Part shown: piece after piece, positions 36,640 to 47,259 of the stretch | How positions within the stretch are numbered: the stretch's first letter is position 1 | Layout: every line of letters begins with the position of its first letter | Assembly: GCF_002877365.1 (NCBI RefSeq) | Contig: NZ_MCWZ01000014.1 | Coordinates: 20,127-84,126 of the forward strand | DNA length: 64,000 bases | Direction: 5' to 3' | Source of the DNA: Vibrio sp. 10N.261.55.A7 | Lineage (GTDB): Bacteria > Pseudomonadota > Gammaproteobacteria > Enterobacterales > Vibrionaceae | Program-made: the position numbers and the translations under genes | Notes under the pieces: generated by a model | What the model was told of the DNA's origin: nothing | Seen by the model: the letters and a program-made list of their open reading frames with translations, nothing else | The model's database searches: none

Positions 36640-37980
36640 ATGTCAGATAAAAGACGTTACTTCGGCACCGATGGTGTACGTGGAAAAGTAGGACAATACC
36701 CAATTACACCTGACTTTGTATTAAAGCTCGGCTGGGCTGCTGGTCGAGTTCTGGCTAAGCAGGGAACGAAGAAAGTGATCATTGGTAAAGATACTCGTAT
36801 CTCTGGCTACATGCTTGAGTCGGCATTGGAAGCAGGCCTTGCTGCAGCGGGTCTCCAGGCTACATTCACAGGTCCAATGCCGACACCGGCAGTGGCTTAC
36901 CTAACCCAAACATTCCGAGCAGAAGCTGGTATTGTTATTTCAGCGTCGCACAACCCATATTATGATAATGGTATTAAGTTTTTCTCTTCTGAAGGAACAA
37001 AGCTTCCCGATGATATCGAGCTCGCTATTGAAGCAGAACTGGATAAAGACATCGAATGTGTAGACTCATCAGATTTAGGAAAAGCAGTGCGTCTTAATGA
37101 TGCTGCAGGCCGATACATTGAATTCTGCAAAAGTACATTCCCGCACCAAATGACGTTAGCGGGTATGAAAATCGTTATTGATTGTGCTCATGGTGCCACT
37201 TATCACATTGCCCCTTCCGTATTTAAAGAGCTCGGTGCTGAAGTTGTCTCTATAGGTGTAGAGCCGAACGGGACCAATATTAACCATGAAGTCGGCGCGA
37301 CAGACGTACGAGCCCTTCAAGCTAAAGTACTGGAAGAAAAAGCGGCACTAGGTCTTGGCTTTGATGGCGACGGTGACCGTATTATCATGGTTGATGAGCT
37401 TGGTAATAAAGTCGATGGAGACCAAATAGCTTATATCATTGCGCGTGATGCATTGCGACGTGGTGAGCTGAAGGGCGGTGTAGTCGGCACATTAATGACA
37501 AACCTTGGTATGGAAAACGGCCTCAAGCAATTAGGCATTCCATTCGTTCGTGCAGCGGTTGGCGATCGCTATGTTATGGAGCAACTGCTAGTAAAAGGCT
37601 GGAAGATTGGTGCTGAAAATTCAGGACACGTGATCTTACTAGATAAAGTGACGACCGGTGATGCCATCGTTGCAGCCCTGCAAGTGTTAGCTTCTGTAGT
37701 CGACAGTGACATGTCACTTAATGAACTGTCTCAAGGTATGACTCTGTACCCTCAAGTTTTAGAAAATGTACGTTTTAGTGGTGACTCTAACCCTCTTGAT
37801 GCCCAAGCGGTGAAAGATTCTGTAAAAGAAGTGGAAGCAGTATTAGGGGAAAAAGGCAGAGTGCTATTACGTAAGTCAGGAACGGAGCCTTTACTGCGAG
37901 TTATGGTGGAAGGTGAGGATGCCGATCTCGTACAAAGCTCAGCATTGAAAATTGCAAACGCAGTAAAAGCGAGCTGTTAA
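36640..37980 (+). CDS. glmM: Phosphoglucosamine mutase
   Basis: A 446-residue alpha-D-phosphohexomutase converting GlcN-6-P to GlcN-1-P for UDP-GlcNAc, hence wall and LPS synthesis. The phosphorylated serine is Ser103 in [11 protein letters not shown]. The Mg-binding loop is GFDGDGDRI, the sugar-binding loop is GAENSGH, and the phosphate-binding loop is [12 protein letters not shown]. Length matches E. coli (445). The ribosome binding site is AAGGA. It is in an operon-like row behind folP, as in E. coli. It feeds the same amino-sugar pool that chitin degradation supplies. Confidence 0.97.
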   Translation: MSDKRRYFGTDGVRGKVGQYPITPDFVLKLGWAAGRVLAKQGTKKVIIGKDTRISGYMLESALEAGLAAAGLQATFTGPMPTPAVAYLTQTFRAEAGIVISASHNPYYDNGIKFFSSEGTKLPDDIELAIEAELDKDIECVDSSDLGKAVRLNDAAGRYIEFCKSTFPHQMTLAGMKIVIDCAHGATYHIAPSVFKELGAEVVSIGVEPNGTNINHEVGATDVRALQAKVLEEKAALGLGFDGDGDRIIMVDELGNKVDGDQIAYIIARDALRRGELKGGVVGTLMTNLGMENGLKQLGIPFVRAAVGDRYVMEQLLVKGWKIGAENSGHVILLDKVTTGDAIVAALQVLASVVDSDMSLNELSQGMTLYPQVLENVRFSGDSNPLDAQAVKDSVKEVEAVLGEKGRVLLRKSGTEPLLRVMVEGEDADLVQSSALKIANAVKASC

Positions 37981-38212
37981 AATTGCTATGGTGCTGTATA
38001 AAGTTGAGTCCTTTTTCAGCACCAAATGCCAGTTGGCGAGCCTTTTGCCCTTTTTTTAACCGTTCGAGACCTATTGCTAAAGTTTTTCTAAAAATCTTCT
38101 TGTCAGCGTACTCGGCTTTCGCTAGTATTGCTCGGCCTTCAGTTAGGAGGTCGCTAGCCTTGTTGTGAAATTCGTGTTTAGTCACTGATTTTAAACGGCG
38201 CTGGCTCAACAA
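37901..38212 (-). CDS. Possible antisense ORF between glmM and secG (doubtful)
   Basis: A 103-codon open frame antisense to the glmM 3' end and the 253-bp glmM-secG gap. The intergenic part (about residues 10-75) reads like protein, with amphipathic charged stretches such as [22 protein letters not shown]. However, the only starts are TTG (38212) or GTG without a ribosome binding site, and codons include several rare ones (ATA, AGA, CGG). It could be a gene remnant or chance. No family is recognised. Confidence 0.2.
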   Translation of the reverse strand: MLSQRRLKSVTKHEFHNKASDLLTEGRAILAKAEYADKKIFRKTLAIGLERLKKGQKARQLAFGAEKGLNFIQHHSNFNSSLLLRLQFSMLSFVRDRHPHLPP

Positions 38213-38233
38213 TTTGAAACATAGGTGGACATC

Positions 38234-38569
38234 ATGTTTTCAGTTCTACTTGTGACTTACCTGTTGGCAGCGCTCGGTGTAATTGGCCTTGTGTTGATTC
38301 AGCAAGGTAAAGGCGCAGATATGGGAGCCTCATTCGGTGCTGGCGCTTCAAACACTGTGTTTGGTGCTGGTGGCTCAGGAAATTTCCTAACCCGAATGAC
38401 TGCAATTTTTGCAACAGTATTTTTCATCCTTAGCTTAGTGCTTGGCAACATGTCTACAAATAAGACTGAGTCACAATGGATTGACCCGACTCAAGGTCAA
38501 GTAATCCAACAAGCTGAAGATGTAGTGAGTGAAATCCCTGCCGAAACTGGCGATGAGATTCCTCAATAA
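38234..38569 (+). CDS. secG: Preprotein translocase subunit SecG
   Basis: A 111-residue two-helix subunit of SecYEG. TM1 is about 1-21 ([21 protein letters not shown]), followed by the invariant [22 protein letters not shown] and TM2 about 52-72, then an acidic tail. The ATG at 38234 has AGGTGG five bases away. An in-frame GTG at 38225 lies within that ribosome binding site and is rejected. tRNA-Leu follows 20 bp after the stop with no terminator, so co-transcription is likely, as in the E. coli secG-leuU unit. Confidence 0.96.
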   Translation: MFSVLLVTYLLAALGVIGLVLIQQGKGADMGASFGAGASNTVFGAGGSGNFLTRMTAIFATVFFILSLVLGNMSTNKTESQWIDPTQGQVIQQAEDVVSEIPAETGDEIPQ

Positions 38570-38589
38570 GCTAATTCAATGATTTAGCT

Positions 38590-38674
38590 GCCGAGATGGT
38601 GAAATTGGTAGACACGCTAGCATGAGGTGCTAGTGCCTTAGGGTGTGAGGGTTCAAGTCCCTCTCTCGGCACCA
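38590..38674 (+). tRNA. tRNA-Leu(GAG)
   Basis: An 85-nt class II tRNA. Acceptor GCCGAGA pairs with TCTCGGC, then A and an encoded CCA. The anticodon stem CTAGC/GCTAG encloses the loop ATGAGGT, giving anticodon GAG. A variable arm and the GTTCAAGTC T-loop are present. It is equivalent to E. coli leuU in the same secG-metY context. Confidence 0.97.
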
Positions 38675-38685
38675 TATTTACAAAC

Positions 38686-38713
38686 TTGTAAATCACCTTG
38701 TTGAGCGTATAAT
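38686..38713 (+). promoter_or_regulatory. Promoter of the metY-rimP-nusA-infB unit
   Basis: TTGTAA (38686-38691), a 16-bp spacer, and a perfect TATAAT (38708-38713), 15 bp before the mature initiator tRNA. It begins inside the tRNA-Leu to tRNA-fMet gap. Confidence 0.75.
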
Positions 38714-38728
38714 GCACAGCAAGTCGGA

Positions 38729-38805
<77 letters not shown>

Positions 38806-38823
38806 AATCCTTTTAAGGATTCG

Positions 38824-38893
38824 TGGACAAGTTTGCGCAGTGATTCGTTACTGTGAGTTAGATACATTTAGTATTTAACGAATCAAGGGTCCA
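38824..38893 (+). repeat. Long stem structure downstream of tRNA-fMet
   Basis: A perfect 10-bp stem TGATTCGTTA/TAACGAATCA (38841-38850 with 38876-38885) is enclosed by TGGAC/GTCCA (38824-38828 with 38889-38893). The long duplex between tRNA and terminator looks like an RNase III or processing element of the polycistronic transcript. Confidence 0.6.
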
Positions 38894-38902
38894 GCAATAA
38901 AA

Positions 38903-38927
38903 AACCCCGACACTATCGGGGTTTTTT
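38903..38927 (+). terminator. Terminator between tRNA-fMet and rimP
   Basis: CCCCGA/TCGGGG with a 5-nt loop and a T6 tail. Some read-through must feed rimP-nusA-infB unless there is an internal promoter. Confidence 0.88.
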
Positions 38928-38975
38928 GTTATCTAGCTTTTGTATTTTGCTAGGTAGTTGCTTGGGATTTAAATT

Positions 38976-38996
38976 GGGCTCTATGCCCTTTTTTTG
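38976..38996 (+). terminator. Second small hairpin with T-run in the rimP leader
   Basis: GGGC/GCCC with a 5-nt loop is followed directly by a run of eight T, 18 bp before the rimP start. It may be an attenuator. NusA and IF2 levels are known to be self-limiting in E. coli. Confidence 0.5.
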
Positions 38997-39013
38997 TTTC
39001 TGGAGTGGTTTAA

Positions 39014-39469
39014 ATGACTGGTTTAGAGAGACAACTTACTGACATGCTTGATGCCCCAGTATCAGCGTTAAGCTATGAGTTAGTTGGATTAGAGTTTATT
39101 CGTGCAGGCGAGCATTCAACGCTACGTATCTATATCGATCATGAGAATGGTATTAACGTTGACGATTGTTCTGAAGTAAGTCGTCAGGTTAGTGCAGTTT
39201 TAGATGTAGAAGATCCAATTTCAGTGGCTTATAACCTAGAAGTGTCTTCTCCAGGTCTAGAAAGACCACTTTTCACAGCAGCACACTATGAACAGTTTAT
39301 TGGTCACGAGGTCAACATCGTCTTGAAAATGGCCGTTGCCAACCGTCGTAAATGGAAGGGTGATATTCACTCTGTCGATGGGGAAACTATTTCAGTCGTC
39401 GTTGAAGGAAAGCAAGAGAATTTTGCATTAAGCAATATCTCTAAAGCTAACCTAATTCCTAAATTTTAG
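39014..39469 (+). CDS. rimP: Ribosome maturation factor RimP
   Basis: A 151-residue 30S assembly factor needed for late 16S maturation. The N-terminal alpha/beta domain (to about 80) includes [27 protein letters not shown] and [14 protein letters not shown]. The C-terminal SH3-like barrel (about 85-151) ends in a conserved I-S-K-A-x-L. The TGGAG ribosome binding site precedes the ATG. It is the first protein gene of the nusA-infB operon, 38 bp before nusA. Confidence 0.96.
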   Translation: MTGLERQLTDMLDAPVSALSYELVGLEFIRAGEHSTLRIYIDHENGINVDDCSEVSRQVSAVLDVEDPISVAYNLEVSSPGLERPLFTAAHYEQFIGHEVNIVLKMAVANRRKWKGDIHSVDGETISVVVEGKQENFALSNISKANLIPKF

Positions 39470-39507
39470 TTCTCCTAGAGAAATTTGAGCTTAAGAGGCT
39501 AGATAGA

Positions 39508-40995
39508 ATGAGTAAAGAAATTTTAGCGGTAGTTGAGGCGGTTTCTAACGAAAAAGCCGTACCTCGTGAGCGTATTTTTGAAGCGTTAGAAATCGCGCTT
39601 GCTACGTCTACTAAGAAGAAACATGCACTAGAAATTGAAGTTCGCGTAGAAATTGATCGTAGAACGGGTGAGTTCGATACTTTCCGTCGCTGGGAAGTGG
39701 TTGAAGAAGTAGAAAGCCCAACACGCGAGATCTCTATAGAAGCAGCACAGTTCGAAGATGAAACGTTAGGTCTTGGCGACTTTGTTGAAGATGACATTGA
39801 ATCAGTCACGTTTGACCGTATTACGACTCAAACAGCGAAGCAAGTTATCGTACAGAAAGTACGTGAAGCTGAGCGTGCACAAATTGTTGAACAGTTCATC
39901 GATAACGAAGGTGAGCTTGTTACAGGCGTCGTGAAAAAAGTAAATCGTGAAACCATTATTCTCGATTTAGGTAACAATGCAGAAGCGGTTATTCTACGTG
40001 ATGATCAATTGCCACGTGAAAACTTCCGTCCAGGCGATCGTGTTCGTGGTTTGCTATATGCGGTTAAGCCAGATGCACGAGGTTTCCAGCTATTTGTTAC
40101 TCGTTCTAAGCCGGAGATGTTGGCTGAGCTTTTCCGCGTTGAAGTACCTGAAATTGGCGAAGAGCTGATTGAACTTAAAGCAGGTGCTCGCGATCCTGGT
40201 TCACGAGCGAAAATCGCGGTCAAAACAAATGACCGTCGTATCGACCCTGTCGGTGCATGTGTAGGTATGCGTGGCGCACGTGTACAAGCAGTATCTGGTG
40301 AGCTTGGCGGCGAGCGTATCGATATCGTTCTTTGGGATGATAACCCGGCTCAGTTTGCTATCAATGCAATGGCTCCTGCTGATGTAGCATCAATCATTGT
40401 TGATGAAGATGCACACTCAATGGATATTGCGGTTGAACCTGATAACTTAGCACAGGCGATTGGTCGCAATGGTCAAAACGTACGTCTTGCCTCTCAACTT
40501 ACGGGTTGGGAACTAAACGTAATGACAGTTGAAGACCTACAGAAGAAACATCAAGAAGAATCTCAAGCTGCTGTAGAGAGCTTCATGAAGCATCTTGATA
40601 TCGAGCAAGATTTTGCTGAGATGCTAACGGAAGAAGGCTTCTCTACTCTTGAAGAAATTGCGTATGTTCCAGTTAACGAATTGCTTGAAGTTGATGGCTT
40701 GAATGAAGAGCTAGTGGAAGAGCTGCGTAGTCGTGCGAAAGATGCATTGACGACACTTGCTCTTGCGCAAGAAGAAACATTAGATGGTGTTGAACCTGCT
40801 GAAGACTTGCTTGCCCTAGAAGGGTTAGAGCGTGAGTTAGCGTTTAAGCTAGCAGCGAAAGGTGTTTTAACACTAGAAGATCTAGCCGATCAAGGTGTTG
40901 ATGAGCTAGAAGATATTGAAGGATTAACAGAAGAACGCGCTGGTGAGCTTATCATGGCAGCACGTAACATTTGTTGGTTCGGCGACGAAGAATAA
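39508..40995 (+). CDS. nusA: Transcription termination/antitermination factor NusA
   Basis: A 495-residue RNA polymerase-associated factor. N-terminal domain 1-125, S1 domain about 135-200 ([28 protein letters not shown]), KH1 and KH2 about 230-345 ([31 protein letters not shown]), then two acidic repeats AR1 and AR2 (about 365-420 and 440-495) as in E. coli. AR2 contacts the alpha C-terminal domain or lambda N-like partners. Length equals the E. coli protein (495). infB follows after 21 bp with an AAGGAGG ribosome binding site. Confidence 0.97.
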   Translation: MSKEILAVVEAVSNEKAVPRERIFEALEIALATSTKKKHALEIEVRVEIDRRTGEFDTFRRWEVVEEVESPTREISIEAAQFEDETLGLGDFVEDDIESVTFDRITTQTAKQVIVQKVREAERAQIVEQFIDNEGELVTGVVKKVNRETIILDLGNNAEAVILRDDQLPRENFRPGDRVRGLLYAVKPDARGFQLFVTRSKPEMLAELFRVEVPEIGEELIELKAGARDPGSRAKIAVKTNDRRIDPVGACVGMRGARVQAVSGELGGERIDIVLWDDNPAQFAINAMAPADVASIIVDEDAHSMDIAVEPDNLAQAIGRNGQNVRLASQLTGWELNVMTVEDLQKKHQEESQAAVESFMKHLDIEQDFAEMLTEEGFSTLEEIAYVPVNELLEVDGLNEELVEELRSRAKDALTTLALAQEETLDGVEPAEDLLALEGLERELAFKLAAKGVLTLEDLADQGVDELEDIEGLTEERAGELIMAARNICWFGDEE

Positions 40996-41016
40996 TTTCA
41001 GCAAGGAGGTAGCGGA

Positions 41017-43710
41017 ATGACGCAACTAACAGTAAAAGCTCTAAGTGAAGAAATTGGTACGCCAGTTGATCGCTTAGTTGAACAACTTGCTGACGCAGGC
41101 ATGAAAAAAGCAAGCGGCGATCAAGTATCAGATGATGAGAAGCAAAAGCTTCTTGTTCACCTGAAAAAAGAACACGGTGATACATCAGGTGAAACAGAGC
41201 CTACTCGCTTAACACTACAAAGAAAAACTCGCAGCACACTCAGTGTTTCTGCAAGTGGTGGTAAGAGTAAAGATGTACAAGTAGAAGTACGTAAGAAACG
41301 TACTTATGTGAAGCGCAGCACAGTAGATGACGAAGCGAAACGTGAAGCTGAGGAAGCAGCAAAACGCGAAGCGGAAGAGCTAGCAAAACGCGAAGCGGAA
41401 GAACTAGCAAAACGTGATGCTGCAGACAAAGCAAAACGCGAAGCCGATGAACTAGCAAAACGTGAAGCGGATGCAAAACGTAATGCTGAAGAAAAGGCGC
41501 AGCGTGCACAAGCTGATAAGGCTAAGAAAGACATGAATGCAAAAAGTGCGGATGTTAATTCGCAAGCGAAGAAAGAAGCTGATGAACTAAAACTTCGTCA
41601 AGAAGCTGAAGCTCAACGTAAAGCAGAACAAGAAGCGGCGAGACTGGTTGAAGAAGCTCGTAAGCTAGCTGAAGAAAATGAAGCTCGTTGGACGGAAGAA
41701 GAGAAGAAGAAGACTGAGCAAGAGAAATCTGCTGATTATCATGTAACGACGTCTACTTATGCTCGTGAAGCGGAAGATGCTTCAGACCGTAAAGAAGAAG
41801 GCGGCGGTCGTCGTAAGAAGAAGAAAAAAGCTCCCGCGACTCAAGACCGTAATGGCGGTCGTAACCAACGCGGTGGCCGTGGTGGTCGTAATAAAGGCAA
41901 ACTGGCTAAGCCAACGTCTATGCAACACGGTTTTGATAAAACAGCTACGGTCGCTAAATCTGACGTTGCTATCGGCGAGACTATCGTAGTATCTGAACTG
42001 GCAAGCAAAATGTCAGTGAAGGGCACTGAAGTCATCAAAGTCATGATGAAGATGGGCGCTATGGCGACTATCAACCAAGTTATCGACCAAGAAACGGCAG
42101 CATTGGTTGCTGAAGAAATGGGCCACAAGGTTATTCTTCGTAAAGAAAATGAACTTGAAGAAGCGGTACTGTCTGATCGTGATAACGATGCCGTTGCTGA
42201 AGGTCGCGCTCCAGTTGTTACTATCATGGGTCACGTTGACCACGGTAAAACATCAACACTGGATTACATCCGTAAAGCACACGTTGCAGACGCAGAAGCA
42301 GGCGGTATCACGCAGCACATCGGTGCATACCACGTAGAAACTGACAACGGTATGATTACCTTCCTTGATACTCCAGGACACGCGGCATTTACTGCGATGC
42401 GTGCACGTGGTGCTCAAGCGACAGATATCGTTGTTCTTGTTGTTGCTGCCGACGATGGTGTTATGCCACAAACAATCGAAGCAATCCAGCACGCGAAAGC
42501 GGCAGGTGTTCCTCTTATCGTCGCGGTAAACAAGATCGATAAAGAAGATGCGAACCCTGACAACGTTAAGAACGAGCTAGCTCAATACGATGTTATCCCT
42601 GAAGAGTGGGGCGGCGAGAACATGTTCGTTCACATCTCTGCGAAGCAAGGTACGAACATTGAAGGCCTACTTGAAACGATTCTTCTTCAGTCTGAAGTTC
42701 TAGAACTTACGGCGGTTAAAGAAGGCATGGCGTCAGGTGTGGTTGTTGAGTCTCGTCTTGATAAAGGTCGTGGCCCGGTTGCTACAGTACTTGTACAGTC
42801 TGGTACGCTTAACAAAGGTGATATCCTTCTTTGTGGTCAAGAATACGGCCGTGTTCGTGCAATGCGCGATGAGAATGGTAAAGAGATCTTCGAAGCAGGT
42901 CCTTCTATCCCTGTAGAAATCATCGGTCTATCTGGTGTTCCTTCTTCTGGTGACGAAGCTACAGTGGTACGTGATGAGCGTAAAGCTCGAGAAGTTGCGA
43001 ACTACCGTCAAGGTAAATTCCGTGACGTGAAACTTGCTCGCCAGCAGAAGTCTAAGCTAGAGAACATGTTCTCTAACATGGAAGCAGGTGAAGTTGCCGA
43101 ACTTAACGTTGTACTTAAAGGTGACGTTCAAGGTTCTGTTGAAGCAATCTCTGATTCACTACTGAAACTGTCTACAGACGAAGTTAAAGTGAACATTGTT
43201 GGTTCTGGTGTGGGTGGTATTACTGAAACTGATGCAACGCTTGCAGCGGCTTCAAACGCTATCATCCTTGGTTTCAACGTACGTGCTGATGCAACAGCTC
43301 GTCGTACCGTTGATACAGAAAACCTTGACCTACGTTACTACTCAATCATCTACCAATTGATTGATGAAGTTAAACAAGCAATGGGCGGCATGCTGGCTCC
43401 AGAATTCAAGCAAGAGATCATTGGTCTTGCTGAAGTTCGTGACGTGTTCAAGTCACCTAAACTGGGCGCTATCGCTGGTTGTATGGTTACTGAAGGCATC
43501 ATTAAGCGTAACAACCCAATCCGCGTTCTACGTGAAAACGTTGTTATCTACGAAGGTGAACTAGAGTCACTTCGTCGCTTTAAAGATGACGTTATGGAAG
43601 TTAAGAATGGCTACGAATGTGGTATCGGCGTTAAGAACTACAATGATGTTCGCGCTGGTGACCAAATCGAAGTATTCGAAATCGTTGAAATTAAACGTAC
43701 ACTCGACTAA
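41017..43710 (+). CDS. infB: Translation initiation factor IF-2
   Basis: An 897-residue GTPase that positions fMet-tRNA on the 30S subunit, encoded downstream of the initiator tRNA itself. An N1 domain (1-50) is followed by a long charged linker (about 95-270) of Lys-Arg-Glu-Ala repeats encoded by similar DNA units (41340-41470). A basic Gly/Arg/Lys stretch follows, then the second N domain. The G domain starts near 400: GHVDHGKTS (about 405), DTPGHA, and NKID. Domains II, III and C2 follow, ending [10 protein letters not shown]. Internal ATGs may give short forms as in E. coli, but no strong internal ribosome binding site was seen. Confidence 0.97.
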   Translation: MTQLTVKALSEEIGTPVDRLVEQLADAGMKKASGDQVSDDEKQKLLVHLKKEHGDTSGETEPTRLTLQRKTRSTLSVSASGGKSKDVQVEVRKKRTYVKRSTVDDEAKREAEEAAKREAEELAKREAEELAKRDAADKAKREADELAKREADAKRNAEEKAQRAQADKAKKDMNAKSADVNSQAKKEADELKLRQEAEAQRKAEQEAARLVEEARKLAEENEARWTEEEKKKTEQEKSADYHVTTSTYAREAEDASDRKEEGGGRRKKKKKAPATQDRNGGRNQRGGRGGRNKGKLAKPTSMQHGFDKTATVAKSDVAIGETIVVSELASKMSVKGTEVIKVMMKMGAMATINQVIDQETAALVAEEMGHKVILRKENELEEAVLSDRDNDAVAEGRAPVVTIMGHVDHGKTSTLDYIRKAHVADAEAGGITQHIGAYHVETDNGMITFLDTPGHAAFTAMRARGAQATDIVVLVVAADDGVMPQTIEAIQHAKAAGVPLIVAVNKIDKEDANPDNVKNELAQYDVIPEEWGGENMFVHISAKQGTNIEGLLETILLQSEVLELTAVKEGMASGVVVESRLDKGRGPVATVLVQSGTLNKGDILLCGQEYGRVRAMRDENGKEIFEAGPSIPVEIIGLSGVPSSGDEATVVRDERKAREVANYRQGKFRDVKLARQQKSKLENMFSNMEAGEVAELNVVLKGDVQGSVEAISDSLLKLSTDEVKVNIVGSGVGGITETDATLAAASNAIILGFNVRADATARRTVDTENLDLRYYSIIYQLIDEVKQAMGGMLAPEFKQEIIGLAEVRDVFKSPKLGAIAGCMVTEGIIKRNNPIRVLRENVVIYEGELESLRRFKDDVMEVKNGYECGIGVKNYNDVRAGDQIEVFEIVEIKRTLD

Positions 43711-43719
43711 TTGATAAAG

Positions 43720-43746
43720 TTACCCGCCTATATAAAGGCAAGGTAA
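43720..43746 (+). repeat. Stem-loop after infB
   Basis: TTACC/GGTAA enclosing GCCT/AGGC, 10 bp after the infB stop. It is the first of two hairpins in the infB-rbfA gap. Confidence 0.5.
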
Positions 43747-43764
43747 TCGGTTGTTGAATGCACC

Positions 43765-43794
43765 ATGGGGGGCTGGCTTTGGCCATCCCCCCAT
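43765..43794 (+). terminator. Very stable hairpin between infB and rbfA
   Basis: ATGGGGGG (43765-43772) pairs with CCCCCCAT (43787-43794). An inner TGGC/GCCA stem and a TTTG loop complete a 12-bp helix with one mismatch. A TTCTTTCTATTTG tail follows. It acts as an attenuator or processing site that would separate rbfA-truB expression from infB. Confidence 0.6.
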
Positions 43795-43818
43795 TCTTTC
43801 TATTTGTGAGAAATGATT

Positions 43819-44238
43819 ATGTCAAAAGAATTTAGCCGTACACAACGCGTGTCACAGCAATTACAAAAGGAACTCGCGATCATCCTGCAGCGCGAAGTTC
43901 GTGATTCACGTTTAGGGATGGTGACCATCTCTGACGTAGAAGTATCAAGAGATTTAGCTTACGCAAAAGTATTTGTTACTTTCTTATGTGTGGGCGAGCA
44001 AACACCAGAAAGCTGTCTAGCGGCTCTAAAAGAGCACGAAGTTCCAGTGCGCATGGCGCTTGGTAAACGCATTCGTCACCGCCTAACTCCTGAAGTACGT
44101 TTCACTTACGATGATACTTTGGTTGAGGGCATGCGTATGTCTAACCTTGTGAGCGAAGTACTGAATGAAGATAAGCGTAAGCAAGATGAAGCGGGCCGCT
44201 CAGAAGATCAAGATGGATCTGAAGAGGAAGGGAAGTAA
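43819..44238 (+). CDS. rbfA: 30S ribosome-binding factor RbfA
   Basis: A 139-residue KH-fold factor that binds immature 30S and assists 16S 5' processing and cold adaptation. The start [27 protein letters not shown] aligns with E. coli MAKEFGRPQRV, so the ATG at 43819 is chosen over the ATG six bases upstream. Family motifs [13 protein letters not shown] and the [26 protein letters not shown] helix-strand are present, with an acidic C-terminal tail. The stop overlaps the truB start by one base (TAATG), implying coupling. Confidence 0.95.
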   Translation: MSKEFSRTQRVSQQLQKELAIILQREVRDSRLGMVTISDVEVSRDLAYAKVFVTFLCVGEQTPESCLAALKEHEVPVRMALGKRIRHRLTPEVRFTYDDTLVEGMRMSNLVSEVLNEDKRKQDEAGRSEDQDGSEEEGK

Positions 44239-45188
44239 TGGCTCGTCGTCGTAAGGGTCGTCCTGTCAATGGGGTTATCCTATTGGATAAGCCGACCGGT
44301 ATTTCTTCTAACGATGCTTTGCAAAAAGTAAAACGAATCTACTTTGCTCAAAAAGCGGGCCATACAGGCGCGCTTGATCCTTTAGCGACAGGAATGCTTC
44401 CAATTTGTTTGGGTGAAGCGACCAAATTTTCTCAGTTCCTATTGGATTCCGATAAGCGTTATGTCGTGAAAGCAAAGCTTGGTGAACGTACTAACACCTC
44501 TGACTCAGATGGTGAAGTAGTCGAGACTCGTGAAGTCAACGTCACACAAGAGCAGCTAGAGCGTTGTGTCGCTAGCTTTAAAGGCGAAACAGACCAGGTT
44601 CCTTCAATGTTCTCTGCATTGAAACACCAAGGTCGCCCGCTTTATGAGTATGCGCGTGAGGGTATCGAAGTTCCACGTGAATCACGTAAGATCACGGTTT
44701 ATTCTATCGAGTTACTTCGTTTTGAGGGCGATGAAATTGAGATGGAAGTGCACTGTTCAAAAGGGACTTACATCCGAACCATCACTGATGATCTTGGTGA
44801 AATGCTAGGTTGTGGCGCACACGTAACGTACCTACGTCGTACAGGTGTTGCGAAATACCCATATGAAAAGATGGTCACTCTAGAGCAACTTAACGAACTA
44901 CTAGAGCAAGCTGAGCGTGATGAAATCGCCCCGAGAGAGCTACTCGATCCGCTACTAATGCCAATGGATACTGCGGTTGAAGATCTTCCTGAAGTCAACA
45001 TGAATGAAGAGCTAACGGATTTGGTTCAGCATGGTATGCCAGTGCAAGTATTTGGCGCACCCGCTGAAGGTACGGTTCGAATGACCAGTGGAGATGAGAA
45101 GCTGTTCATTGGTGTCGCGGTTATTGATGGTGACGGCAAAGTAGCGCCAAAACGTCTTGTTGTTTTTCAAGATGAAGAGGCCTCTTAA
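44238..45188 (+). CDS. truB: tRNA pseudouridine55 synthase TruB
   Basis: A 316-residue enzyme making pseudouridine-55 in the T-loop of tRNAs. The catalytic Asp is in [15 protein letters not shown] (about Asp48). Other motifs: [45 protein letters not shown] and the C-terminal PUA-like domain from about 255. It overlaps rbfA by one base. It is the last gene of the conserved cluster here; a terminator follows and rpsO-pnp are missing. Confidence 0.97.
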   Translation: MARRRKGRPVNGVILLDKPTGISSNDALQKVKRIYFAQKAGHTGALDPLATGMLPICLGEATKFSQFLLDSDKRYVVKAKLGERTNTSDSDGEVVETREVNVTQEQLERCVASFKGETDQVPSMFSALKHQGRPLYEYAREGIEVPRESRKITVYSIELLRFEGDEIEMEVHCSKGTYIRTITDDLGEMLGCGAHVTYLRRTGVAKYPYEKMVTLEQLNELLEQAERDEIAPRELLDPLLMPMDTAVEDLPEVNMNEELTDLVQHGMPVQVFGAPAEGTVRMTSGDEKLFIGVAVIDGDGKVAPKRLVVFQDEEAS

Positions 45189-45212
45189 TCGAGTACTTTC
45201 TTTGCTGTAATG

Positions 45213-45240
45213 AAAAGTCGAAGCCTAGCTTCGACTTTTT
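45213..45240 (+). terminator. Terminator after truB
   Basis: A 12-bp stem AAAAGTCGAAGC/GCTTCGACTTTT with a 3-nt loop and T-run, 25 bp past the truB stop. Confidence 0.93.
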
Positions 45241-45313
45241 AAATCCATGAAAACAACATGTTCAACCCGGCAAAAAGTTTGGTCAGGTAGATGTAATTCG
45301 AATAAGTATTGAG

Positions 45314-45742
45314 TTACTTGAGAAGCTGAGCGGAATGCAGCATATCTCTTAACTGTTCAGCACGCTCTCGATTGACACCAAAATCTGAATAGCCTAGCCG
45401 AGACTCCGACCTTACAATGAGTCTTGAGCCATTCACTTTCAGTTCTAAATCATCTACGAAACGAAGAAAGCTGGATGTATATTCAATACGAATATAGTTT
45501 TCTTCTTTTGTTGCTGTCTTAGAGCCTTTCATTTGCAGTGCAACTTGTTCTATTTCATCGATGTTCGCGTTGTTTTTTAAATTAAAGGCGATCAGGTGAT
45601 GTTGTTCACGTTCATCTTCCGTCGAGACGCAGTTGGGACTTTCTTCACAGGGTAGGCTAGTGCGATCGGCGATATCTCGAACACCTTGGCTACATGCGCT
45701 AATGAAGAAGCTGAATAAAAGCGTGATGCCGATTCGTTTCAT
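45314..45742 (-). CDS. DUF1499-like lipoprotein
   Basis: A 142-residue predicted lipoprotein. The signal peptide MKRIGITLLFSFFISAC ends in the lipobox ISAC (Cys17). The mature part contains CEESPNCVSTED, resembling the start of DUF1499 proteins (L-P-x-C-x-x-x-P-N-C-V-S-T), followed by IRIEYTSSFLRFVDDLELKV and RSESRLGYSDFGVNRERAE, both typical of that family. The function is unknown. The ATG at 45742 is chosen because the lipobox requires it; a longer TTG-started frame adds ten residues. It lies convergent to truB at the synteny breakpoint. Confidence 0.8.
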   Translation of the reverse strand: MKRIGITLLFSFFISACSQGVRDIADRTSLPCEESPNCVSTEDEREQHHLIAFNLKNNANIDEIEQVALQMKGSKTATKEENYIRIEYTSSFLRFVDDLELKVNGSRLIVRSESRLGYSDFGVNRERAEQLRDMLHSAQLLK

Positions 45743-45773
45743 ATTGTTAATCCAATAAGTGATTGGGTACAAA

Positions 45774-45808
45774 CAAAAAATAAAGGACCCGATTGACGGA
45801 TCCTTTAT
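45774..45808 (-). terminator. Terminator of the first gltBD operon
   Basis: An 11-bp stem with one mismatch (ATAAAGGA...TCCTTTAT) and an A6 on the plus strand (T6 on the transcript), 18 bp after the gltD stop. Confidence 0.9.
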
Positions 45809-45825
45809 AGTATTGCCTGAAAAAA

Positions 45826-47241
<1,416 letters not shown>

Positions 47242-47259
47242 TTAGGCTCCTTCCTATCC

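Noticed and set aside
41340..41470. Tandem repeat taken as an intergenic VNTR or CRISPR-like array
   Set aside because: It is coding sequence of the IF-2 linker with imperfect units and no spacers. No CRISPR array was seen anywhere in the window.
41240..41534. Low-complexity antisense frames opposite the infB repeats
   Set aside because: The repeated Leu/Val or Ala/Ser/Arg words are the reverse complement of Lys-Arg-Glu-Ala repeat DNA, not independent coding.
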